Below are positions 43,465-50,939 of a stretch of DNA of 64,000 nt, piece by piece (positions within the stretch are counted from its first letter, which is position 1; every line of letters begins with the position of its first letter). Under the pieces are notes generated by a model. The model was not told the DNA's origin, did no database searches, and was given only the letters and a program-made list of their open reading frames with translations. Location of the stretch: contig JAFDWR010000001.1 of NCBI GenBank assembly GCA_018268355.1, positions 415,797 through 479,796 of the forward strand. The letters run 5' to 3'. The DNA comes from Armatimonadota bacterium (GTDB lineage Bacteria; Armatimonadota; Fimbriimonadia; Fimbriimonadales; Fimbriimonadaceae). The translations under genes and the position numbers were made by a program.

Positions 43465-44060
43465 TGAAACCCATGCGTGGATTCACCAGCCACACGGGCA
43501 AGATCGTTGTGATGCCCGGAGACCAAGTCGACACCGACCGCATCATTCCCGCCCGGTTCCTCACTCGCGTGACGCGGAGCGGCTATGGCGAGCTCCTCTT
43601 TGCCGACGTCCGCGGTGCGGATTGTCCGCTCGACCAACCCGAGGCCCAAGGGGCGACGTTCATGGTCGTGGGGTCGAACTTCGGTTGCGGCTCGTCGCGT
43701 GAGCATGCGGTTTGGGCGATCATGCAGGCCGGATTCCGCGCGGTCATTGCCAAGGTCACGGCCGAATCGAGCGGCTATTCCGATATCTTCCGCCAGAACT
43801 CGGCGAACTGCGGATTGCTCCTCATCGAACTCCCCGAGGCCGAGCACGAGAAGGTCGCCGCCCTTGGTTCGGGTGCGGAGATTCACGTTGACCTTCCGAG
43901 CCAGACGATCCAGTCGGCGGCCGGTGAAGTGAAGTTTGAAATCAAGCCCGCTACCAAGCAGGCCGTTCTTGAGGGGCTCGACTTGATCGGCGCCACCGAG
44001 AAGCACATGCCAGAAATCGAAGCCTATGAAACGCGCTCAAGTTCTTACATTCCTCGCTAG
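43464..44060 (+). CDS. leuD: 3-isopropylmalate dehydratase small subunit
   Basis: 198 residues; works with LeuC to isomerise 2- to 3-isopropylmalate in leucine synthesis. Swivel-domain motifs are DQVDTDRIIPARFL, VGSNFGCGSSREHAVWAI and FRQNSANCGLLLIEL. The ATG at 43464 may be replaced by the Met three codons later. leuC is absent from the window, so the subunits are encoded apart. It overlaps the next gene by 35 bases. Confidence 0.94.
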   Translation: MKPMRGFTSHTGKIVVMPGDQVDTDRIIPARFLTRVTRSGYGELLFADVRGADCPLDQPEAQGATFMVVGSNFGCGSSREHAVWAIMQAGFRAVIAKVTAESSGYSDIFRQNSANCGLLLIELPEAEHEKVAALGSGAEIHVDLPSQTIQSAAGEVKFEIKPATKQAVLEGLDLIGATEKHMPEIEAYETRSSSYIPR

Positions 44061-44634
44061 CCTCGCCCTGGTGGGCTGTCAGGGTGGCGGCGCCGACCCG
44101 AAGGGATCGGACGGTCCTTCCGCGACGACCTCGGCCACGCCCACCCCATCACCCAGCGAGTCGCCCACGGCGACGCCTTCGAAGACGCCCGAGCCCGTCC
44201 CCACCGGCATCAGCAAGAACAATTTGAACCGACAATTTCAGCTCGCCGACCTCAAGACGGTGGAAGGGAAGATTGGGGGTCACAAGTTTAAGTTCTGGAT
44301 CTGCGACACGGAAGATAAGCGCAGGGAAGGGATGATGTTCCTGAAGGACGAGGACTTCAAGGACGACGAGGGCTTCATTTTCATCTTCCCCGAGGTGCAG
44401 AAGAGCGCCTCGTTCTGGATGCACAACACGTTCGTGCCGCTCGACATCTGCTACTTCGATAAGGACGGTCGCCTGCTGAACGTCGGCCACGGAAAGCCTA
44501 TGGACGAGACGGGGATTCCCGCCGATGGGGATGTTTTGAGCGTGGTGGAGCTCCGGGCGGGAACCGCCGACAAGCTCGGCTTTGAAAAGGGGACCAAACT
44601 CGAACTTTCCAAGCCGGTCAAGGCGACGGAGTGA
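44026..44634 (+). CDS. DUF192-family lipoprotein
   Basis: 202 residues. A lipoprotein signal peptide ends with the lipobox LVGC (Cys18). A Thr/Ser/Pro-rich linker (about 28-64) is followed by a DUF192 domain (about 75-200) with KFWICDTEDKRREGMMFLKDE, SASFWMHNTFVPLDICYFDKDGRLL and the final LRAGTADKLGFEKGTKLEL. The function of DUF192 is unknown. The start lies inside leuD in another frame (35-base overlap), but the lipobox directly after it supports the call. Confidence 0.88.
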   Translation: MKRAQVLTFLASLALVGCQGGGADPKGSDGPSATTSATPTPSPSESPTATPSKTPEPVPTGISKNNLNRQFQLADLKTVEGKIGGHKFKFWICDTEDKRREGMMFLKDEDFKDDEGFIFIFPEVQKSASFWMHNTFVPLDICYFDKDGRLLNVGHGKPMDETGIPADGDVLSVVELRAGTADKLGFEKGTKLELSKPVKATE

Positions 44635-44786
44635 GGCCTGAACCGGCAAAGTCAAAGCAAGCCGGCCGGACCGACAAAGAGATCGAAAGAAAGTTTCGCG
44701 ACTGAGTGGCAGAAGTCCTGCCCAAATCGCGTCTCTTCTTTTGAAGAACAGGAGCGAGAACGGCACTCGCCGATCACATCGAAGTC

Positions 44787-46067
44787 ATGGTACGCGTCCT
44801 TCTGCCCATCACTGCCCTTGCGCTAACCCTCGCGATTCCTGCCCAGACAGGGATGGAAGATCTTGAGATCTTCTCGGATTGGATTGTCATTAAGAACTAC
44901 GCGTACGGTCTTCTGCCGCCTCTTCGCGTGAGCGAGAACCGCGCCATGATGGTCAATTGGGCCGAGAGCGGAGAAGTGGCACTCATTCCTAGCCAAACCA
45001 AGGCTGGAGTGATGACTCTGATGCGCTATCAACCCGGGACGCCGAGAGCGACGGTTGTCCCTGGATTCGAGAAATCGATTCCAAGCGGGATCGTGCCGCT
45101 TGCGGGCAACTGGTTTGTCATCAACGATGACCGTGGCACCTACCTGTTCGATGGCGTTTCCCTTCGAAGTGCCAAGCTCGACGTTGCGACCAGCATGTGG
45201 CCAACGGAAGTCGTTCACCAGCGCTCTGGCAAGAGGATTTTGCTTCGGTTTGTGCCGACGGAGTTTGAGGACCGAAAGAAGAAGGATGGCGTCGTCATCG
45301 AAGTTGGAATGCAGGGCAACACCTTCCAGGTTTTGCCGCTCAAGAACGAAGGCCGAATCGCGTATTCCGTTGATGGAAAGGTCATTTGGGATCGAAGCAA
45401 CCGAAACACGAAGAGTCATTGGGTTTGGTCTTCAACCGATTGGGTCGAAGTTCCGCTCCAAAAGCTCGATGACTACATGCCGGTTCCTGCGAGCGAAGGA
45501 GTGTACGAGACGGTTGAAGCCATCTCGGCCAAAGATCCATCCCGACCCAAGGCGGCCAAGCTCAAGTCGGTCGATGCGATCATGGGCAAGGAGCCGAAGC
45601 TCGACGGCGATTCGCGTTGGAACATGATGCCGTCGGAAGTCATCGTCCACGCCCCGACACAGTGGCCTCCGGCGGTCTCTCCGAAGATGAACTCGGTGAT
45701 CTACTTCCAAAATGGACTCCCCTATGTCCGTCCGATGGTGAAGGTGCCTCTCGACCAGTTCAAGAAGATGCTCTTTGAGGGCTATAAGCAAGAAGCGCTG
45801 AGGAACTCCAAGCAGGTCGGAGTTGCGCTCATCATCTATAGCTCGGACTATGACGAAATGTATCCGGACGGAAACGACCTCGTGACGAAGGTCAATCCGT
45901 ACATCAAGAATGCAAGCGTCCTGAGTTCGTTCATTTACACCTTCCCAGGCGGCGACTCGAGCAAGATCAAGGACCCTGCGGCGACTGAGCTGGGCTACAT
46001 CCCTGGACCGGGTGGCAGGGCCGTGGTCTATGCCGACGGCCACGCGAAATGGATCCCCGACAAGTAG
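44787..46067 (+). CDS. secreted hypothetical protein with prepilin-like C-terminal domain (copy 1)
   Basis: 426 residues. Signal peptide about 1-19. Residues about 20-335 form a beta-rich region that may be propeller-like. Residues about 338-426 match the part of DUF1559/prepilin-like proteins that follows the pilin helix: ALRNSKQVGVALIIYSSDYDEMYPDG, then the C-terminal VVYADGHAKWIPDK. The hydrophobic N-terminal pilin helix is missing from this position. It is the first of two tandem paralogues; the 152 bases upstream hold no gene. Confidence 0.78.
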   Translation: MVRVLLPITALALTLAIPAQTGMEDLEIFSDWIVIKNYAYGLLPPLRVSENRAMMVNWAESGEVALIPSQTKAGVMTLMRYQPGTPRATVVPGFEKSIPSGIVPLAGNWFVINDDRGTYLFDGVSLRSAKLDVATSMWPTEVVHQRSGKRILLRFVPTEFEDRKKKDGVVIEVGMQGNTFQVLPLKNEGRIAYSVDGKVIWDRSNRNTKSHWVWSSTDWVEVPLQKLDDYMPVPASEGVYETVEAISAKDPSRPKAAKLKSVDAIMGKEPKLDGDSRWNMMPSEVIVHAPTQWPPAVSPKMNSVIYFQNGLPYVRPMVKVPLDQFKKMLFEGYKQEALRNSKQVGVALIIYSSDYDEMYPDGNDLVTKVNPYIKNASVLSSFIYTFPGGDSSKIKDPAATELGYIPGPGGRAVVYADGHAKWIPDK

Positions 46068-46092
46068 TCCATCACATGGAGGAGTCTTCTCA

Positions 46093-47391
46093 GTGACGAT
46101 CAAGCGCATTGGATTGAGCTCCGTGGTTTTGGCAGCGAGTCTGGCTCTCTTTGCGGGGCAGAATGGCTCCAGACCAGTTGAGAGGCTCGACCCATTTTCA
46201 GATTGGATCGTGGTCAAAGAGACCGCTTATGGGTTCTTGCCGCCCCTGCGAGTGAGCGACGCAAGCGTCGATGAAGGGGAATGGTCGAAGGACGGACGGT
46301 TCTATGTCGGGCTGGGCAAAACTGATCAGGGTCCGGTGGTTGTCCGCTACGCCGTCGGGACGGCAAAGGCGACAACGATCTCCTTGCCGGCAAAGGGTCC
46401 GGTTCGCGATTTCAAACCGATTGTGGGCGGCCTCTATGTCTTTTGTGTCGGCGGTACCAACTACCTGTTCGACGCCAATCTCCAGACCTTCAGAGCATTT
46501 GAGGGCACCAAGAACATGGAGGTTTCCTTGCCGCCACGTGTCTGGAGGGACGGGAGAATACTGATCTCCTTCGCCAAAGTCTCGGAATCAGATTCTCCTG
46601 ACGAAGACAACAGGCTTCTGTTTGAGCTTCGTCCAAATGGGGCGATCTTGGGACCCATAAAGATCCCGTCGGACTTCTTCCTCTACGGTGTCGACGGTTC
46701 GATTCTTTTAGGCGCGATCGGGCCGTGGGTCGAACATGTCCGTCGCTGGAATGGAACCGAATGGGTTCCGGCCCCCGATGCAAAGGTCTACATCGTGGAC
46801 ACTCCGTCCAATCCTGGTGAATTCGTTTCCGAAGGGCTTCGGGACGTAAGGATGGATAGCGGCACCAGGACCACCATCGGTGTGATTGTATACGATGGGG
46901 ATGATCCTCCAAAGAAACCGTCCGCTGGTGACCTGGATCGCTGGAGCGCCCTTCCGACCGAGGTTGTGGTGAGCGCACCGCTAAGCGAGAAGCCCCGGGT
47001 GTCGCCTACTCTCAATGCAGTTGCCTATCTGCAGAACGGTGTGCTTTATATTCGACCAACGATCCAGGTTCCGGTTGGCGACTTTCGAAAGGCTCTGCGT
47101 GAAAGGTGGAAGAAGGAGCTGCTCAACAATGTCAAGGAAGCGGGCATTGCACTCACTGTTTACGCGGCCGACTATGACGACGTGTTTCCCGATGGATTCG
47201 ACTTTTTCAACAAATTGATGCCTTATGTGAAGAATGGCGACATCCTCAGCTCATTCATCTACACCTTCCCGGGTGGCGAATCGACCAACATCAATGACCC
47301 AGCTATCACCGAACTCGGCTACATTCCCGGCCCGGGTGGTCGGGCCGTGGTCTATGCTGACGGCCACGCGAAATGGATCCCCGACAAGTAG
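46093..47391 (+). CDS. secreted hypothetical protein with prepilin-like C-terminal domain (copy 2)
   Basis: 432 residues starting at GTG 46093, with GGAGGAG about 10 bases upstream; an ATG at 46012 lies within the first copy and is rejected. The signal peptide ends near FAGQ. The layout is as in copy 1: the N-terminal PFSDWIVVKETAYGFLPPLR segment, a beta-rich middle, and a prepilin-like tail (NVKEAGIALTVYAADYDDVFPDG, then VVYADGHAKWIPDK). The last 50 bases are almost identical to copy 1. The final 19 bases overlap the HAD gene. Confidence 0.78.
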   Translation: MTIKRIGLSSVVLAASLALFAGQNGSRPVERLDPFSDWIVVKETAYGFLPPLRVSDASVDEGEWSKDGRFYVGLGKTDQGPVVVRYAVGTAKATTISLPAKGPVRDFKPIVGGLYVFCVGGTNYLFDANLQTFRAFEGTKNMEVSLPPRVWRDGRILISFAKVSESDSPDEDNRLLFELRPNGAILGPIKIPSDFFLYGVDGSILLGAIGPWVEHVRRWNGTEWVPAPDAKVYIVDTPSNPGEFVSEGLRDVRMDSGTRTTIGVIVYDGDDPPKKPSAGDLDRWSALPTEVVVSAPLSEKPRVSPTLNAVAYLQNGVLYIRPTIQVPVGDFRKALRERWKKELLNNVKEAGIALTVYAADYDDVFPDGFDFFNKLMPYVKNGDILSSFIYTFPGGESTNINDPAITELGYIPGPGGRAVVYADGHAKWIPDK

Positions 47392-47996
47392 TCCTCCGGG
47401 CGCAAGGGCTGCTCTTTGACCTCGACGGCACCCTCGTCGATTCCACTCACGCCGTCGAGCACGCCTGGCTCTCGTGGGCGCATCGGCGCGGCATCCCCAC
47501 CGAGGCGCTGTTCAAGGGGCTTCACGGCCGGAGGGCGGCGGACATCCTCGCTGGATTTGTCGCCGAGGACGAACTCGACGCCGAATTCAGGTGGATGGAG
47601 GCGTTCGAGGCGACTTACACTGAGGGTGTCGCTCCGATTCCCGGCGCGGCCGAGCTCATCGACCGGCTCCCGAGTGATCGATGGGGCATCGTCACCAACG
47701 GAACCCGGCCCATCGCCCAGGCCCGGCTCAAGGCGGCGAAGCTCCCGACGCCGGGCGTCTTTGTCACCGCCGACGAGGTTTATCGGGGCAAGCCCGACCC
47801 TGCGCCCTATCTCCTGGGTGCTCAGCGACTCGGCATCGCACCCGAGGAAATTGTCGCTTTCGAAGATTCCGAGCACGGCGTCTTGGCAGCGGAGAAGGCG
47901 GGAATGAAGGTGATTGTCGTCGGCGAAGACATTCGGAACTATAAAGATTTGAACCTGACCCTTCAAGATTGGCTAGAAGTCAGCTATAATGCTTGA
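47373..47996 (+). CDS. HAD-superfamily phosphatase (Gph/PgmB-like)
   Basis: 207 residues. HAD motif I is LFDLDGTLVDS (nucleophile Asp at about 16), motif II is IVTNGTR, motif III includes Lys in YRGKPDPAPYLL, and motif IV is FEDSEHGV. A small helical cap follows motif I (subfamily IA). The likely substrate is a sugar phosphate or phosphoglycolate. The ATG lies in the last codons of the upstream gene. A TATAAT near its own 3' end is probably the promoter of the following RRM gene. Confidence 0.87.
   Translation: MDPRQVVLRAQGLLFDLDGTLVDSTHAVEHAWLSWAHRRGIPTEALFKGLHGRRAADILAGFVAEDELDAEFRWMEAFEATYTEGVAPIPGAAELIDRLPSDRWGIVTNGTRPIAQARLKAAKLPTPGVFVTADEVYRGKPDPAPYLLGAQRLGIAPEEIVAFEDSEHGVLAAEKAGMKVIVVGEDIRNYKDLNLTLQDWLEVSYNA
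47985..47990 (+). promoter_or_regulatory. -10 element of the RRM-protein gene
   Basis: Consensus TATAAT with a weak -35 (TTCAAG, 17-base spacer) inside the end of the HAD gene. It predicts a 5' untranslated leader of about 100 bases before ATG 48098, including a GGGCC-GGAG-GGCCC hairpin near 48075. Confidence 0.55.
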
Positions 47997-48097
47997 CTGT
48001 AACGTACGAGTCTCAGTTTTCCTGCCGTTGTCTATGTTCGGATCGGATTGGAAGCCCCTCAGCGCGTGTACAGGGCCGGAGGGCCCAAATTAAAGCA

Positions 48098-48526
48098 ATG
48101 GCAACAAAGACACTCTTCGTGGGCAACCTGCCCTACAGTGCGAATGAGCAGCAGCTCGTCGATCATTTCGCGGAATACGGCGCACACAATCCCCGCATCG
48201 TCCCTGGTCGAGGCTTTGGCTTCGTCGACATCGATGCCGACAAGCTCACCGCAGCTATCGAAAAGATGCACGACACCATGATGGGCGGCCGACCGGTTAA
48301 GGTCAGCGAAGCCGAGCCCCGCAAGCCCCGCGAAGAGCGAGGCGGCGGTGGTGGTGGTTACGGCGGTGGCGGCGGCGGTGGAGATCGCGGCGGCTACGGT
48401 GGTGGCGGTGGCTACGGCGGCGGTCGCAGTGGCGGCGGTGGTGGCTACGGTGGCGGTCGCGGAGGCGGCGGTGGCTACGGTGGTGGCGATCGTGGTCGCG
48501 GCGGACGCGGCGGTCGAGACCGCTAA
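48098..48526 (+). CDS. glycine-rich RNA-binding protein with one RRM
   Basis: 142 residues. One RRM (about 3-72) has RNP2 LFVGNL and RNP1 GRGFGFVDI. A Gly/Arg/Tyr-rich tail (about 80-142) is built from repeats such as GGGGYGGG and GGYGGGRG. This layout matches cyanobacterial and plant glycine-rich cold-shock RNA chaperones. The ATG opens MATKTLFVGNLPYS, the normal RRM start. The long leader fits post-transcriptional control. The stop overlaps hspR by 4 bases. Confidence 0.9.
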   Translation: MATKTLFVGNLPYSANEQQLVDHFAEYGAHNPRIVPGRGFGFVDIDADKLTAAIEKMHDTMMGGRPVKVSEAEPRKPREERGGGGGGYGGGGGGGDRGGYGGGGGYGGGRSGGGGGYGGGRGGGGGYGGGDRGRGGRGGRDR

Positions 48527-48924
48527 AACTCGATCTTTTTCACACGAAGTGTCGGTGCGGGCAAAAGGGTTTCATCCTTCCGCATCGGCACATTTGTGTT
48601 TTGGATGAAGCTCTGCATCCGTCTTTCCGCTTCCTCGAAGTAGTCCATCATCTGCTTTTCAAAGTCCCGACGAGCATCGTCCATCTCGTCCAGCAGCTTG
48701 AGGATGATCTCCACTCCCGCCAGGTTGACCCCCATATCTTGGGTGAGCCGTTGAATCTGGCGAACCCGGCGAATGTCGTTCTCCGAGTAAAGCCGGTTCT
48801 TCGCCCCCGCCCGTGAAGGGACGACAAGGCCAAGGCGCTCGTACTGACGAAGCGTTTGCGGGTGAATCCCGCAAAGCTGGGCGGCTACGCCGATCATGTA
48901 GACCGGCTGATTCTCGGTTCTCAT
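48523..48924 (-). CDS. hspR: MerR-family heat-shock repressor HspR
   Basis: 133 residues. A winged-helix HTH of MerR type (MIGVAAQLCGIHPQTLRQYERLGLV, about 10-34) is followed by the NRLYSENDIRRVRQIQRLTQDMGVNLAGVEIIL segment specific to HspR, then a coiled coil. HspR represses dnaK-type operons and clpB in actinobacteria and Helicobacter with DnaK as co-repressor. Here it is coupled to dnaJ (ATGA) but no dnaK or grpE is adjacent. Confidence 0.88.
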   Translation of the reverse strand: MRTENQPVYMIGVAAQLCGIHPQTLRQYERLGLVVPSRAGAKNRLYSENDIRRVRQIQRLTQDMGVNLAGVEIILKLLDEMDDARRDFEKQMMDYFEEAERRMQSFIQNTNVPMRKDETLLPAPTLRVKKIEF

Positions 48925-49862
48925 CGCTTGGCCTCCTCAATCTGGCGGAACTGTTCCAGCAGCCGCTTCTGCTCGGCCGTGATCGAACTCGGGACCACGA
49001 TTCGAACCCTTGCGTACAGATCGCCGCGACTTCCGTTGGGCTGGGTGATCCCTTGTCCACGCAGGGAGAGGACCTTGCCCGAACACGTGCCCGGCGTGAT
49101 CGTCAACGTCAGGGTTTTGCCGCGAAGGGTCGCGAGCTTCACCTCGCCGCCCAGCGTCGCGGTCACCATCGGAACATCCAGGTCGGTTTCGAGCCGGTCA
49201 TTGATGAGCCGGAAGCGATCATGCGCTCGCCACTTCACGGTGAGCAGCAAATCGCCGGCACGACCGCCGATCCCCGCCGCGCCTTTGCCCCGAAGACGAA
49301 TCTGGGCTCCATCTGCGGTCCCCGCGGGGATGTCGACATCGACCTTCTTGGTCGTGGGGACCTGGCTCACGCCTTCTCGCATCGACTGGGCATCCATCGT
49401 CTGGTAGGTGAGGGTGCGGCGAGTGCCGGTATCGGCCTCTTCCAGTGTGATCTCGATCGACTTTTCGATGTCCCTCGGAGCGGCAGCATCAACGTGCTGG
49501 AACCGAACCCTTGCACCGCCCGCACGGCGTCCGGCCGGTTCGGCGTCGGCAAAGCCGCCAAAGAAGTTCTTGAAGATGTCTTCGAACCCAGCGCCGCCCC
49601 CGCCCATGAAGTCCTCTGCCCCCGGACCAACCTGGTTCCAGTTCTCGCCGAACTGGTCATAGGCCTTTCGCTTCTCGGGATCGCTCAGGACGTCGTAGGC
49701 TTCGCTGACTTCCTTGAACCGAGCTTCGGCGGCCTTGTCGTTCGGGTTGACGTCCGGGTGGTACTTCCTTGCCAACCGGCGATAGGCGGCCTTGATCTCT
49801 TTCGTGTCCACCGACCGTGCGACGCCTAGGATCTTGTAGTAGTCCTTTGCCATAATGCTCAT
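48921..49862 (-). CDS. dnaJ: DnaJ/CbpA-type co-chaperone without zinc finger
   Basis: 313 residues. The J domain (about 4-70) has the HPD triad in ARKYHPDVNPND. A Gly/Phe-rich stretch (about 80-110, GGGGAGFEDIFKNFFGG) leads into two C-terminal substrate-binding domains. The four CxxCxGxG zinc repeats of classical DnaJ are missing, as in CbpA and actinobacterial DnaJ2. A second Met (MAKDYYK, 49853) may be the true start. TATAGT, the likely -10, is 15 bases upstream of the first ATG. First gene of a dnaJ-hspR operon. Confidence 0.9.
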   Translation of the reverse strand: MSIMAKDYYKILGVARSVDTKEIKAAYRRLARKYHPDVNPNDKAAEARFKEVSEAYDVLSDPEKRKAYDQFGENWNQVGPGAEDFMGGGGAGFEDIFKNFFGGFADAEPAGRRAGGARVRFQHVDAAAPRDIEKSIEITLEEADTGTRRTLTYQTMDAQSMREGVSQVPTTKKVDVDIPAGTADGAQIRLRGKGAAGIGGRAGDLLLTVKWRAHDRFRLINDRLETDLDVPMVTATLGGEVKLATLRGKTLTLTITPGTCSGKVLSLRGQGITQPNGSRGDLYARVRIVVPSSITAEQKRLLEQFRQIEEAKR

Positions 49863-49867
49863 ACGCT

Positions 49868-49886
49868 CAAGTCTTTGACTATAAGA
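49868..49886 (-). promoter_or_regulatory. possible operator/promoter region of dnaJ-hspR
   Basis: A TATAGT -10 is followed by the short inverted repeat TCAA-AGAC-TTGA, which includes CTTGAG, half of the HspR site (CTTGAGT-N7-ACTCAAG). The second half-site does not match at the right spacing, so this is only a candidate autoregulatory site. Confidence 0.3.
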
Positions 49887-50003
49887 CGCTCAGGAGAGGG
49901 AAAGAGTTTCAGCCGTAATGGATTCCTGTTAACGTTAGGGTTTTGCGATTCTTTGGTCAAAAACGGACTCTGGAACTCGCTCGATTCGGCCAACCATTTA
50001 GGT

Positions 50004-50870
50004 GTGGACTTTCGCAGCCTAGAAATCAAAGTGTCTCGTTCGGAGAACCTCCCGGTCTTGCCTCAAATTGTGAGCCAGGTTCTCAAGCTCGCGGATGATC
50101 CCAATGCTTCGCCGAAGACGATGGAGCGGCTCGTTGAGTCGGACTCCGCCATCACCGCGAAGATCCTCCGGGTTGCGAATTCGCCGTTCTATGGCCTTTC
50201 GGGTTGTACGAGCATCGCTCGTGCGATCAGCGTCCTCGGCATGAACCAGATTCGCTCCCTGATTGTCGGCATCGCCTATCAGCAGCTCCTGAGCGGCAAG
50301 CAGTCGTCGACGAACTTCAACAAGATTGAGTTCTGGAAGCACTCGCTGGCCGCTGCGACCGCCGCGAAGATCCTTGGCAAGCTCAAGATGCCGATGAAGT
50401 CGGAAGAGCTCTATGGCGCGGCGATGATGCACGACGTCGGGCTCCTCGTCATGGACCGATTCTGCCCCGACCAGCTCGACCAGGCGATCCGCTATGCCAA
50501 CGAAACCGGCATGGAGCTTTGGCAGGCCGAGCAACTCCTGTTTGATTTCACCCACTGCCAAGTGGGCAAGATTCTCGCCGACCGATGGCAGATCACGGGC
50601 ATGATCAGCGACGCGATCACCCACCACCACGACCTCGAGTCGGAAGAGCAGTTCTACAAGACGACGTGCTTCGTCGCGGCGGCCAACCACTTTGCCCACA
50701 TGTGCGGCTTCACCAATAGCTGCCCGAAGACGGGCCATGAGATTCCCGATTCGGTCCTCGAAGCGGTTGATCTGCCCGAGGAGCAGATCCCGGTGATCCT
50801 CCAGGTTGTCCAGGGCGAAGTCGAGAAGGCCCAGTCTGCCTTCCAGATCGGCGGCGAACGCGCAGCCTAA
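50004..50870 (+). CDS. HDOD-domain protein
   Basis: 288 residues from GTG 50004. The HDOD domain covers about residues 12-210, beginning NLPVLPQIVSQVLKLADDPNAS, with SDSAITAKILRVANSPFYG and the degenerate HD motif AAMMHDVGLLVMD. HDOD proteins are non-catalytic relatives of HD hydrolases that appear in signalling. No GGDEF, EAL or receiver domain is attached. A further 43 in-frame codons upstream look non-coding, so the GTG is preferred, although no clear ribosome site supports it. Confidence 0.83.
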   Translation: MDFRSLEIKVSRSENLPVLPQIVSQVLKLADDPNASPKTMERLVESDSAITAKILRVANSPFYGLSGCTSIARAISVLGMNQIRSLIVGIAYQQLLSGKQSSTNFNKIEFWKHSLAAATAAKILGKLKMPMKSEELYGAAMMHDVGLLVMDRFCPDQLDQAIRYANETGMELWQAEQLLFDFTHCQVGKILADRWQITGMISDAITHHHDLESEEQFYKTTCFVAAANHFAHMCGFTNSCPKTGHEIPDSVLEAVDLPEEQIPVILQVVQGEVEKAQSAFQIGGERAA

Positions 50871-50884
50871 CGCTGGCAAAAACC

Positions 50885-50925
50885 AGAATCCCCCGGTGGA
50901 ACGACCACTCGGGGGATTCTTTGTT
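50885..50925. terminator. bidirectional intrinsic terminator
   Basis: An 11-bp stem (50885-50895 with 50910-50920) followed by T residues, between the convergent HDOD and EF-G-like genes. Confidence 0.88.
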
Positions 50926-50939
50926 TGTGGGAGGCCGCC

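Noticed and set aside
48350-48520. Tandem DNA repeat in the glycine-rich region
   Set aside because: The GGY/GGT repetition is coding for the RRM protein's Gly-rich tail; it is in frame and matches a known protein class.
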